Source: Tricholoma matsutake (lineage: Eukaryota > Basidiomycota > Agaricomycetes > Agaricales > Tricholomataceae). From it: a stretch of 64,000 bases of DNA. Positions 53,012-63,720 of the stretch are shown piece after piece; within the stretch, counting starts at the first letter, position 1, and each line of letters begins with the position of its first letter. The position numbers were made by a program, and so were the translations under genes. The notes under the pieces are model-generated. The model was given only the letters and a program-made list of their open reading frames with translations, was not told the origin of the DNA and ran no database searches. The DNA lies in the NCBI GenBank assembly GCA_026075535.2, contig AP026550.1, forward strand, positions 3,596,001 to 3,660,000, given 5' to 3'.

Positions 53012-53960
53012 TCAGGAAATTTCAACGCCAGATGACATGACCGCAGGATCATACGGCAGTATTGTCACGTCGAGTCCTTCCATTTGTATGCGTGTCAACC
53101 TTTGTGGGAGCGGGCCCCCAAGCTCTCTGTTTCGAATCAGGATCTGCACTGCCTTGAGCTGTGCAGAGCATTTGGTGCCCCAAAATCCCATCTCGACTAC
53201 ACCAAATCTACTAAGCGCAAGCTCTCAAGTAGAAAGTCGCCATCCATTTTGAGCGACTGTAAATTTGGAAGCAGTAATTCGTCTGGTGACTGACCTCGGT
53301 CCGTGAAAGACGACAGTCCGTTCTCATTCAAGTAACGATGTAAGGTGTGGCCCTGGCCCCTGAGGCCCTTTAGATGAAGCAAACGTGGAAGAATTATCAG
53401 TATAGCAATGACCCATGTCCATATGTAAACCACTGTCATCCTGCACTCTGTAAGGTCAGGGCAGCGAGACAGCAGCTGCAAAGCGTCGGCCACGCTCAAA
53501 GAATGACCAGAGTCGTAGTGAGTCAACTGATGCCAAGGAAAACAATATGAATCTTCCACAGGTGAAGGAGAAATGTTCCTACTTCTGGCTCTGTACTTGG
53601 CAAAACGACACGGCGTGGAGTTTTCACACCAAATTCAAGTACCAGAGTCTCTAGCAATGAGAATGAATAAGCGGGTGTTTGGGCGATGGAGCGCAGGGAG
53701 GTATGTAAACACAGTTGTTGCCAGCGTAGTGCATAAGTTCGGACAATATCCACCATCGATGTACTTGTCGATGACCCCGAGCAGGTCAATGACAGTGGAA
53801 GCGCCTCCCCTGATCGAGAAAACCAATACTTTGCAAGCGCGTATGCAGACTTTTCTATCAGTCTAGATAGAGGCGCAACCACATTCTTGTCGTTGAAAAA
53901 GCAACCGTTCGCAAATCTGCACTAGCAAGAGCGATGTAGTGATGTAGTTGGAAACGAATA
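53012..53960 (-). CDS. F-box/LRR-like protein, C-terminal region
   Basis: Resembles the leucine-rich part of the large agaricomycete F-box families, which present substrates to SCF ubiquitin ligases. From right to left: SADLRTVAFSTTRMWLRL (F-box-adjacent consensus, about 53900-53960), LAKYWFSRSGEALPLSLT, RWQQLCLHTS, LLETLVLEFG, then PWHQLTHYDSGHSLSVADALQLLSRCPDLTECRM, LPNLQSLKMDGD, LVDLVEMGFWGTKCSAQLKAVQILIRN and LTRIQMEGLDVTI, with stop at 53012-53014. The frame changes near 53560 (indel or tiny intron) and near 53880. The F-box itself is not seen, so this may be a partial or decayed copy. Confidence 0.6.
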
Positions 53961-55048
53961 CGAGCGTGGATCATAATTTAAATTTTACGCATTGCAGAAA
54001 GATTTCTGCGACAACGTACTCAGGTAACCGTCAGTCGGTTTATTCTTAATTTCGCTTTCGAGTTGTAAGCTTTGAGGTCCTACTTGCTTGATCTCTGGTT
54101 GAGAAGGGTAGTGAGTGGTTTGTAGCAGATGGGCGATGGGTATACCGACTAAGTCTTTGTCCGATGTTTCTGGGAAGAACCTAGCGGTTTTCAGCGCTCA
54201 GCAGGGACTTGACCATTGACCTGACCATTGGTCATAATGGTCGGTTGAAGGTCTGAACCAGTGACATCCGACCTCTGCTGCACAACTCAAAAATGCAAAC
54301 AGGGCCGCCAAAGCAGTCCAAATAAGATAGGCGCGGGTGCTACTATATACACAAACAGAGCAGTATGTAAATCTGATATAAATTTGCTATATAAATAAAA
54401 AGGGTGAGGTCGGTGGGCCACGAAAAACTATGGCAAAGATGATGGAGTGAGGAAGCAAGGCTCGATAGCGGTGTTTGTGGACAACTGATCAATCACGTTT
54501 CCAACATAATTATGCACTTCAGCCCGAACCCAACTCCTCCAATGATTCACGGGAATCACCAAAACCGGTATGATCGATCCCACTCTCCCATTTTATTTGT
54601 TGTTGATGGTCCCCGCGCTGAAATCCTTTTCTGGGACTAGATTTTTGTCGCGTACGCATTGGCGACCTCAGTGAAGGACCGCCGACGCAATTAATTTGTC
54701 AAAAATAAATTCCCAAAATGGAAATTCCAAAAAAGGAAGGAAGGAAGGTCGACAGAATTTTCTGTTCACCTCCTCGCAGTAATTGTACATCTCACCATTT
54801 ACTGCCTTTGTCCATCTGGGTTTTGGGCCGAAAAGGTTAAGGCTTGATAATCCCTTAAAATATCCAAAATAACAATAATATTTGCAATTCTTATATACGG
54901 TCTGAAAAGGGTTTTTAAAGGACGGTAGTGTTGACAAATTTCAACAGTGCACTCAGAATTGAGCTTTTGAAATTTATGGTAGTAGTTGAACAAGTAGTAT
55001 ACAGATGTGAAATTTAATGAACAGAGATATCAAGTGTGATTGATCAGT
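53961..55048. other. Intergenic, nothing recognised
   Basis: AT-rich with no domain-bearing frames. TATATAAATAAAAA at about 54390 is TATA-like but is not tied to a gene. Confidence 0.45.
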
Positions 55049-56280
55049 GAAATTTAGAAAAGAGTGACAAAAGTCCACCTTTGGTCCCAACGCTTATAAA
55101 GGACGGTAGAGACGGCAGATTCTGCCAGCTATATCAGGTGGGTACGGTTGATCAGCAGCAGCCAGGAAGCAGTTACTTCTGAAGATTTGGAAGCCATGCA
55201 GGAACAGGCCTTGAAGTGTCAGACTGACAAATCTGTGAAATTTAGAAAAGAGCGACGAAAATCCACCTGTTGTCCCAACACTTATAAAGGACGGTAGCGA
55301 TGGCAGATTCCGCCAGCTATATCAGGATGGCCTCACTGATCAACTGCTGCCTGGAAGTGATTACTTGAGAAAATTTGTAAGAATTGTGAGTATAGACCAT
55401 GAGGTATCAGACTGGCAAACCTCTGGAATTGGTAAAAGGATGGTGCATCAGAAAAAATTGCAAAAGACGGACAGAAAGCCACCTGTGGTCCCAACCTTTA
55501 TAAAGGACGGCAGTGGTGGTGGATTCAGCCAGCTATATCAGGTGGGTGATGCTGATCAGCAGCTGCCAGGAAGCAGTTGCTTCAGAAGTTCTGTAAGACA
55601 TGCAGGAAAAGGCCTTGAAGCATCGGACCGACAATTCTGTGAAATTTAGAAAAGAGCAATGAAAATCCACTTGTTGTCCCAACGCTTATAAGGAACATCA
55701 GGTTGACAAACCTGTGGAATTGGTAAAAGTGTGACAAATCAGCACAATAGGCAAAAGATCAATGAAAACACACCTACAGTCCCATAATGATAGGAGATTA
55801 CACGATATGTCTGAAAGGCTCTGCAGATCAACTGTTGTCTGACAGCAGTGGCTTGAGAAGGTCTGTAAGAGATGCGAATGTAGGGTATGAGATATCTGAC
55901 TGCTGAGCCTGTGGGATGTGTAGAATAGTGGCCATAAACCACCCGTAGTCCAAACCTTTATGATATAGCGCAAGAGTGGTGAAATGCATAACCTATGCCA
56001 GAAAGACAGCCCTTACAAATTGCTACACAGAAGCAACTGGTTGTGAAAGTCTGTAAGAAATGCTAGCATGGATCATATGCATCGGAAAGGCAGGTCTGCA
56101 AATTTAATGACAGAATGAGCAAAAACTACCCATAGTCCCAACACTTGTAAGAAGGGAAAGTCTGTGTGACTTCTACCATAAGCACCAACATCGATATCCC
56201 TCAGACACTGTCCTCCAAATTCCATACATTACAAGGTATACAGGAGATGTAAATCTGTGGCTTCAGAAAAAGACTGGATA
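55049..56280. repeat. Degenerate tandem array, units of about 190 bp
   Basis: Units begin near 55049, 55237, 55424, 55641, 55715, 55915 and 56098. Shared blocks include TCCCAAC-CTTATAAAGGACGG, CCAGCTATATCAGG, TGATCA-C-GCTGCC-GGAAG and CTGTAAGA-ATGC. Two unit types alternate, starting GAAATTTAGAAAAGAG or GGAATTGGTAAAAG. The copies become shorter and more diverged to the right. No coding capacity is seen. Confidence 0.8.
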
Positions 56281-56492
56281 TATATCATCTGAAGCACCAA
56301 TTCTGCCATCCATCAGTCATCAGCTGTCTGGACTCCATATCCTGTAAGATGGGTAAGAAATATGAGCCCACTTCATCCTTGTGAGAACTGACCGGTACAT
56401 GGCAGTGATTTACCCTCTGATCAGTCACTCTCATTTCGCTTGGTGCTTGTAAGAAAACCAATTGCATTGTAAATCTAAAGCTAGCTGGTATT

Positions 56493-57970
56493 TTACGACA
56501 CCCCCCCATTCAACTGCGCCTGCTTCAGCGCCCTTTGCTCCTTCAGTTTGGCTAGCGCGCTCTGTTTCATGACTGCATGCTCAGGCATGACATGGCTTGG
56601 AAATATCTGGCTATCAGGAGAATCAGCTGCTGCCGTGAATGCAATTTATCGACACCTACCAGTTCCACCAGTTCAACAGATCACCCACCTCTACCTTCTC
56701 CTCTGGATCATCCAAGAAGTCCAAGACGCTTTCGTAAAATTGTTCGGAATCCATCACGGCGTCCGACCTACTGAACACCGAAGAGGATGATAATGCGAAG
56801 CGAAGCTGGTTGGTCATCAGTAGTGGATTACTAGTGCGCCAACTCCCGACTCACCTGCATAGCTACGTAGGCCAGGGAGGCTGTAGTGACCCGAGTCATG
56901 CCATGGATACGAGCATTGCCTGATCTTGTTGCTTTCACCTCTTTCTCTACCGAACTGGGTGAGGTAAAGATGTGCTTGAACGCCTGCACGCGACTGAGTC
57001 AATAACGGATGAAGAGGAAAAATGCATCCAAACCCAAATAAGAATACGGCTTCTAAACAGCCCCTCCCAAGGGTCTTGGGGATCATACTCCTGGTCTGCG
57101 TACACCAGCATTGGCCACTGATCACCGCGGATGGGCATTTCGCCACTAGAAAGTTTTTCACGTATGCTAAATGTGGGAATCAATGGTGCAAACAACGTAT
57201 GCAAAAGAAGGAACACTGACTCCACATCGTTCCAGTCTAGACCAGCAGGACAGAGGAGGGCGCCAGTGACAGGATGGTGATAGCCCCTGTTTGTCTTGAT
57301 GTTCCGGGAGAGGGGTGGGTTTAAGGGTATGCCAGGGGGGCTCATCCACTCCAGAACAACGCCCTTCAAGCTCTTAGTATCGTCTGATCTTGCGCTGGAT
57401 ATGCCCTTTTGAATCTTTAATGGGTGAGGAAGGGTATATGGATTCATGGGGCAAAAAACATACTAAATCTGCTATCGCCATGCACTCTTCATTAGAAGCT
57501 TCCATGAGGCGCTCCGGAAGATGGGGCACTATGTGCAAGAGTTTTTGGAACACTCTATGCTCTTTTCTGGCCCTGCAACATGGAAGAATGTATTAGCTGA
57601 GAAGTAGATTGCTAGTAATTAAGCATGATACTTGCTCTGGAGTGAGCGACTCTTCTACGACTTCCCCCTCCTCACCCATGCGAACTATGCTGTTGGTCAG
57701 CAATGCTTGGATGCTGCACATCGCATGCACGGTTCGGCCGAAATGTCTCCCATAATGAACAAAGGGATCACTGGCACGGCTGAGCGGTAGCATTAGAGCA
57801 TGGCATGGTGGAAATACAATTGACTCACGGCTTTTTCCTGTTCCCAAGCTTGAGGGCATTGGCACTTGTAGCATTGTCTGGAGGAGAGTTCTCGTCCGGC
57901 ATGGGGGATACAACGGGGGGGGGGGGGCACCAAGGAAGGAGATGAGATCCAGGGCTGCTTGCCACGCCAC
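56493..57970 (-). CDS. DUF6698 domain protein (spliced)
   Basis: The exons read continuously as a DUF6698 protein of basidiomycetes, function unknown. From right to left: LLQTMLQVPMPSSLGTGK, intron GTGAGTC..CAG, then ASDPFVHYGRHFGRTVHAMCSIQALL, then EHRVFQKLLHIVPHLPERLMEASNEE, then IQKGISSARSDDTKSLKGVVLEWMSPPG and PLSRNIKTNRGYHHPVTGALLCPAGLDW. Further left are GDQWPMLVYADQEYDPQDPW, LFRSRILIWV, AFKHIFTSPSSV, TRSGNARIHGMTRVTTASLAYVA, LRFALSSSSVFSRSDAVMDSEQFY and DLLNWWN, ending QIFPSHVMPEHAVMKQSALAKLKEQ with stop TAA at 56493-56495. All introns are short GT-AG. A 13-14 base G-run at about 57914-57926 lies in the first exon, so the exact start is uncertain. The gene appears intact and is divergent from P1. 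Confidence 0.8.
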
Positions 57971-57986
57971 CTTTTAGTGACCACAC

Positions 57987-58056
57987 TGACTCAGAGCCAG
58001 TCAATCTGAGTCACGGTGGAGTAATGATGACTCATTTCAAAGCTAGCAGCCTATAA
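57987..58056. promoter_or_regulatory. Three TGASTCA motifs and a TATA box between divergent genes
   Basis: TGACTCA at 57987-57993, TGAGTCA at 58007-58013 and TGACTCA at 58028-58034 match the Gcn4/AP-1-type bZIP site. TATAAAT follows at about 58052, 95 bp before the P1 start. The sites lie between the DUF6698 gene (-) and P1 (+). Binding is inference. Confidence 0.55.
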
Positions 58057-58146
58057 ATGCCTGGTCAATTCAACCAACAAAGTCCAACTTAACACCCAGC
58101 ATTGAATTGCGCTCCTCGCCTTTGTCCAGCTCTGGTTCCTTTCCTC

Positions 58147-59088
58147 ATGCCCGGGCACCCACAGCCGCTGACGGCGACCACCGTCCCGACGTACCGGCAG
58201 ATATTGCTCAGCAAGGTATACAACTCGACAAATGTTGTCTGGTCTCTCGATCCAGCTACACTGAAGCTGACCAAATGGCACTGGTGCATAGCTTGGAACC
58301 TTGCAGCTGCACCACTGATAGCTGTATAAAGGCCCATCCATGCAAGGAAGCGCGTAGTGCCGAGCGCACTGCATGATTATCGCGAACATTACCAATTCCT
58401 TGGGCCCAGCTGCCTGTGTCCGTTGCTTCAATGGGTTAGCGAAGAGCCAGCCTTCACGGAAGCGGCCATATACATACCGGTCTTTGGACGCTACGCAGGG
58501 GAGTACATTGCCGAATGTGCAAACAGCCGATGCGGATACCTGGGTCAGTCTTCGTCTTTACCTAGGAATGCAGCAGGTGTTCACAGCAGGCCAGTGCCAT
58601 TGCAGAGGGTATACCAGGTGGATGGCATTCCAGTGCGGATGTTTCCACCTCGAGGTAAGTTGGGAGGTTTCCCGGGAGCTCAAAGTGCTTACCACATGTT
58701 ATGAAGAAAGCGACGCGTTGTGCCCTCCCCAAGTCCTACATCACTGGGAATTAGAGTGCATCCCAAGGCTGTTGAAGCGGACCTATGCGGAAGCAGGTAA
58801 GTGAAGAGCAGCCCCGAAACATTCGAGCTAAGCCTAGGTGTAGACTTAACTGAAGTGCCCCATTCCGCTGAGCACGTGGATCTTGGCTATGAAACTGACT
58901 GGCGCAAATTCTCGAAGCTTGGATCCATGGATAGGCCTGGGCTAATGGAAGTTGAATTCTTCGGCCTGTTTGCCAAGTGCGAGGTGTGCTTGCTCATCAC
59001 GATGCGCCAGGCATTCCGTAGCCACCACTGCAGCCTGCCGAGGGATGATGAGTCGGAGGATGATTCAGAGCTAACTGAGCAAGAGTAA
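58147..59088 (+). CDS. P1: uncharacterised cysteine-bearing protein
   Basis: Met at 58147 opens MPGHPQPLTATTVPTYRQILL. Exon 1 ends near 58320 (GTATAAAGG donor). The following exons give CPLLQWVSEEPAFTEAAIYIPVFGRYAGEYIAECANSRCGYL, PVPLQRVYQVDGIPVRMFPP, VLTTCYEESDALCPPQVLHHWELECIPRLLKRTYAEA and, last, TDWRKFSKLGSMDRPGLMEVEFFGLFAKCEVCLLITMRQAFRSHHC with stop at 59086-59088. Introns have GT-AG ends (GTAAGTTGGG and GTAAGTGAAG donors). C-x4-C and C-x2-C...H-H-C suggest metal binding, but no known domain is recognised. A paralogue, P2, lies at 61614-62576 in the same orientation. Confidence 0.65.
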
Positions 59089-59924
59089 GGAAGGCGGAAT
59101 GGATAAACCAACCGTCATTTAGACTTTTCATTTCAATCACTTTGTATATATACCCTTCTAGATTTTGAAACAGCTCTGTTGCTTGGCCCTGCCCTCATAA
59201 AACATTTACCCCATCAGTGCCATGGGGATGATCCTGAGAATAGGCATCTCAGGAGCCCATCAATGCAAGAAAGCAGAAAATTATGAACATGCACCCCACA
59301 AAAGTCTTAGGGCTTTATTCCTCGTGGCCTAGAATAAGGGTAAAATAATGCTTAAGCGAACAAGAAGCGCGCCTTACTTCCTAGCATGCATCGCAATGAG
59401 CATGCGTCAAAAGCTAGATATAATAAATTTATCAATGCTAGTTTTCAACTATAACTAATGCCATATCTGGGCTTTGACTGTGACGTATATGGGACGGACA
59501 AAGCAACTGATGAATTATTTAGAATCCGTGGGGACCAAGTGGGGCACTGGGGGACGAGCAGGCCTGATGCATTGGAATGACATATTACCTTGCTTGCAAG
59601 GTCTCTGCACCCGACAATGATTGTTTCATGCATGTTTCAACATGCACAAACACTCCTATTAAAATTTTACACAGGGGCTGATCCAGTCCATGCCGCGAGG
59701 AGTCAACCGAGGGTTGATGACGAGCGGTGTACTGGGTGTCACATTTTCAGTCCCTATGATGGCTTTTTAATATCTGTAAGCAAGGCTTATGCTGGCGCTT
59801 GCGACAGCACCTCGTATATTAAGGGGCAATGAATTATAGGGGTAGCCGCATAGCGCCCCAAGTAAAAAAAGACAGCATGCAAGAGGAGGCACAAATGGGC
59901 TGCCGGCCGTACAGATACGCATCG
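59089..59924. other. Intergenic, nothing recognised
   Basis: No domain-bearing frames or repeats that I can identify. Confidence 0.45.
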
Positions 59925-60600
59925 CATGCGCCAATTTCCCGGGCTCGAGTAAAGGGCGGGCTTTGCATATGGGACAGGGCGGGGTAAGAAGGGAGGACCA
60001 CACCTTGGGCTGCCATCCGAGGCATTGGGAAACCTGCCATCGCCACTACACCATGCCAAGACTGGCGCATACCCCGAACACCAAATGCTGCTTCAGATAT
60101 AGGAACCATTAACAGCTTTGCCTAGGCGAATGGGCTTCGGGATGAGCTAAAATACAAAAGTGCGTCGGCTCTCGATCGCTGATTGCCTGCCGCTGCACAG
60201 CTACACGTCACTTGCGCCAATTTCCCAGGCTTGAGTAAAGGGCAGGCGTTGCATACCTGACAGGGCAGGGTAAGAAAGGAGGCACCCACCTTGAGGTGCC
60301 ATCAGACGCGTTGAGAAGCTTATCACCACAGCGAAACCAAGCCAACACCAGCGCATACGTGGAGGCGTGTCCGCCAAGCTGCCTGGCCGGGCACCCCTGG
60401 AACAAAGTACTTCAGCCAACCATGTCGGATATATGCACGATCAACACCTTTGCATAGGTGAATGGGCTTCGAGATGAACTAGAGTAGAAAACGCGTCAGT
60501 TCTCGATCTTTCATTGGCTGCCACCCTGCAGCTATGTGCTGCTTGTGCCGATTTCCCAGGCACGAGTAATGGACGGACATTGCATAGCTGATATGGTAGG
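59925..60600. repeat. Tandem repeat of about 300 bp, two full units and a partial third
   Basis: GC-rich units start at about 59928, 60212 and 60547 with GCCAATTTCCC-GGC--GAGTAAAGGGCGG-like sequence. Later shared blocks include CCTAGGCGAATGGGCTTCG-GATGA-CTA (60121 and 60455) and TCTCGATC--TGATTG-CTGCC. Overlapping minus-strand frames (59767-60419) come from the repeats. I do not call a gene. Confidence 0.75.
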
Positions 60601-61613
60601 TAAAGGGGGGGATCTCACCTCAAGGGGAAATCTGACACTTGAAAGAACGGAAATTCCTGTCAAGGACTCTAGGGCGAGCGAGCAGACAGGTTCAAGGGCC
60701 AGAGGTAACCCAAATGTAGGGTTGCGTGACGAAAAGTCAAACACAACCAGGCAGGTGACAGAAAGTCATACCTGCAGGGCCAGGAAGTAAGAGCAGTAGC
60801 GCAAGAGGGGGACAGAAATTTTGTTCAACTTGAAGCACTGCCACTTCAACTTGAACTTCAAGTTCCCATGACTTGTTCAAAATTATGTAAAGGTGTAAAC
60901 ATGTCCCAACAACGTCCAAGTCCGACTCGAACATCTTGAAGTTTGAAGACTCTGCCGAGTCCACTCAGGCTCCTAAAACCATTCGCTCGAACCGCTCTAG
61001 TATGGGGCTCAATCCCATGGCCACAATCATATCTTATCAGACCAAATGAGACCAAACATAAACCAAATAAACAAACCTTCCCCCAAACTCAGTGCACTGG
61101 CAAAACCCCCCCTCTCTTCAAGTTCATGGTAAGAAATGCACTACTTAACTTAGTCATTACTAGCCAGAAAAGCAGAATAACAGTGTATTAATACCCTATA
61201 TTTATGTATTCAAAAAGAAAAAAAAGGGAAATGAATTAGTAAAACTTGAACAGGAGGGTATGGGCCTTGTGCTCATCACTTGTGACAACAAGCGACAATG
61301 GTAGCGCTGATGTTTGGCTGATGATATCGATGATTGCTGATGCATGTTCGAGATCACCGAGATCCCCGAATGCCAAGTTTTGTTTATTTGGTTTATGTTT
61401 GGTCTTTCTACTAGTAGGAGCCTGAGTCCATGATGGGATTGAGTCTCTTGGCTCATTTTACTTTATTTTCAAGCTCTTTCAGATGCGGCAGACTCGGGGT
61501 TCTCGTTGTAGGACACTGGGGGCAGTGCACCATGTACCGATTGGACACACAGGAATTAAATGCAGATCTCATAGTAGAAATTCAAGTTTGTCCTCAAGCT
61601 GCATATTGCCAAC
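60601..61613. other. Intergenic, nothing recognised
   Basis: No gene identified. A CCAAACATAAACCAAATAAACAAA stretch at about 61049-61075 recurs inverted at 61380-61406 (GTTTATTTGGTTTATGTTTGG). Confidence 0.4.
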
Positions 61614-62576
61614 ATGCTCAGAAACCCTCAGCCTCTGACAGCCGTCTCATTCCCAACTTACCGCCAAAAGATGCTATACGTCGTCTACAAAAGTTGCTAT
61701 GTCACGTCCTTTGACCCAGCCGTGATGGATTTGGTCCCACATTACTGGTATACCACCATTGCTTCTGCAGTGCATCAATGACACATTCAAGTTGCCACAG
61801 GCCAGTCAGCAGGGGCGTGCGCGTGCCGCCATCGGAGTTGCATCGCTACCGGGCTACCCATCAGTACCTTGGGCCTGGGTGCTTGTGTCCACTGTTGGAG
61901 CCACTCAGCCAAGAGCAAGCATTTACCGAAGCAGCGATATAACTAACAATAATCGGTCGTTACCAGGGAGAATACGTTGCTGAATGTGCTACGGGTTGGT
62001 GTGGGTTTTTGGGTTAGTCTCGATTTCCTTTAGCATGCAAGCACTCAATCTGGACCGCCATCCAGTGCCATTAGAGAGAATATATCCAATGCGTGGGGTT
62101 CCTGCGATGGAATATTTATTACGCGGTTAGTTGCCGACTTTTCCAACATGCGATGGCTAGATGCTTACTACAAGCCTGGATTCAAGACATTGGCACACCC
62201 TACCCTGCACCCGTTTGCCACCATAGCAAACATGAGATGATCCAATCCGGAAGGCATTTGAAAAGGACATACGCCATTGCATGTATGTGAAGCTTTCATT
62301 AGTGCGCGGGCCTAATCATGATCTTTGAGGGTAGACTTGATGAGCCCACCTGCCTCCACCCCCGAATTTAATGGAAGGGATTTGAGTGGCCGAACTGATT
62401 GGAGAAAGTTCGTTAAGTTGGACTGCATGGATGGGCCTGGGTTAACCGAAGATGAATTCTGGGGCTTGTTTGTCAAGTGCGATGCATGTGTGCTCATCAC
62501 CATGCACCTCATGTTCCGTAGCCATCACTGTGACCCGCACATGGCGGATGAGTTGGACTTAACTGACCAGGAGTAG
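61614..62576 (+). pseudogene. P2: paralogue of P1, probably disabled
   Basis: Met at 61614 (MLRNPQPLTAVSFPTYRQKMLYVVYKSCYVTSFDPAVM) aligns with the start of P1. The later parts GCLCPLLEPLSQEQAFTEAAI, GRYQGEYVAECATGWCGFL, HPVPLERIYPMRGVPAME, HLKRTYAIA and TDWRKFVKLDCMDGPGLTEDEFWGLFVKCDACVLITMHLMFRSHHC all have P1 counterparts in order, with the same intron pattern. At 61940-61942 the codon that is TAC in P1 is TAA, which would stop translation unless it is spliced around. The last exon is open to its stop at 62574-62576. Confidence 0.6.
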
Positions 62577-63126
62577 CTGAGCAGGAGACAAAATATGCCA
62601 TGCATGCCGTTGCTATAGCCTTCTTCATTTTGATCCCTCTACCACACCCATGCCCATGAAAGCGGTACTAAAAGACTTCTTGATTTTTTTCCTTTCAATG
62701 CATGCCTTCATAGCCATCATAGCCATCCATAGCTTTGAAGGTTACTAGCTAGTCACGTCTACATTCTTTTAAAACAATATACCCTCTGTATTTTTGAAAT
62801 ACGCAAGCTCAATCCAATTATTACTTCAAATGTGCCCGTCGAGGCCTTCCATGCAGAGGGCTCGATTGCCAAAAGGAATTAGCGCAGTGGCAGGGAGGCG
62901 AGCTGTGCAGGACCATCTAGCTACTGCTTGATCAGGCACTATCTTCACAGCTCACATCCATCTGTATATGTGTGCGTCACATAAAGCAGTATCAGGAATT
63001 GAGCCTGTGGATGGCAATGAAAGCACTGCCCTCGTAGCAGCCGGAATGAGCAACCAGCAGATAATATTGCAAGTCTTTTGGGCCTTATAGCATTAGTGTA
63101 GAAGCTGGGAGCAAAAGCGGAAAAAC
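62577..63126. other. Intergenic and possible last exon of the HNH gene
   Basis: No gene is called. A splice donor GTAAGT at about 63127 suggests a further HNH-gene exon at about 62992-63066 (SGCYEGSAFIAIH frame), which is not certain. TATATAAA-like motifs at about 62780 have no clear gene. Confidence 0.4.
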
Positions 63127-63720
63127 TTACCAAGACAAAGATAATTTTTGGAGGGCATCACTGGTTATCGGATCACTCAAGACACTCATCTCTCGGTCCA
63201 GGTGAAGAATGCAGGCCTCAGGTACCAAATAATTTACTTTCGCAAATAGAAGCGAAGCACGGGCATGCAGCGCTAGTAGACGTTTTGATGGCCTATTGGT
63301 GCATCCTTGAGGGAAGAAGAGCTCCCTCCCATCGAGATCGCCAAATGTTGCTGTCATCGCCATCTCTGCCTGAGTCATCATCCCGGCATTGGGGTTTCCC
63401 TTTGTTCGCAACTCGGCGGCCCTGTCAGAAAGCCGCACCATCCGGTACGCCTCATCAAGAAGTCGAAACCGGAGGCTCTCACCGTTGACTTCTACACACA
63501 GCCATGCCCTGTCGAAGGCATCCTCGACTGGTTTATAGAGAAGCAGTGCGTTGCGGACGTGATCAATGTTGGTGAACGATGTAAGAAGGGGGAGACTGCT
63601 CCGCCAACGCCATTGAAAAATATGGGCGCCAATAACGCTACCATGACAAAGTGTTTGACCGGTGGCCATGTCAAACAGGTCACCGTGTTTAGGGAGGCCA
63701 TAGAATAGCTTTACGTCATC
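63127..63720 (-). CDS. HNH-nuclease-type protein, C-terminal part
   Basis: The minus-strand frame reads FYGLPKHGDLFDMATGQTL, then GAHIFQWRWRSSLPLLTSFTNIDHVRNALLLYKPVEDAFDRAWLCVEVNG, FRLLDEAYRMVRLSDRAAELR, ATFGDLDGRELFF, and RPSKRLLALHARASLLFAK. This order (A-H-I...N-LLL..P-E-AFDR) is that of the large basidiomycete HNH endonuclease-like family. The N-terminal Cys-bearing part should lie upstream and is cut by the window edge or by introns. The frame ends at a GTAAGT donor near 63127. A 42-bp-scale disagreement with family length cannot be checked. Confidence 0.6.
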   Translation of the reverse strand, partial: DDVKLFYGLPKHGDLFDMATGQTLCHGSVIGAHIFQWRWRSSLPLLTSFTNIDHVRNALLLYKPVEDAFDRAWLCVEVNGESLRFRLLDEAYRMVRLSDRAAELRTKGNPNAGMMTQAEMAMTATFGDLDGRELFFPQGCTNRPSKRLLALHARASLLFAKVNYLVPEACILHLDREMSVLSDPITSDALQKLSLSW

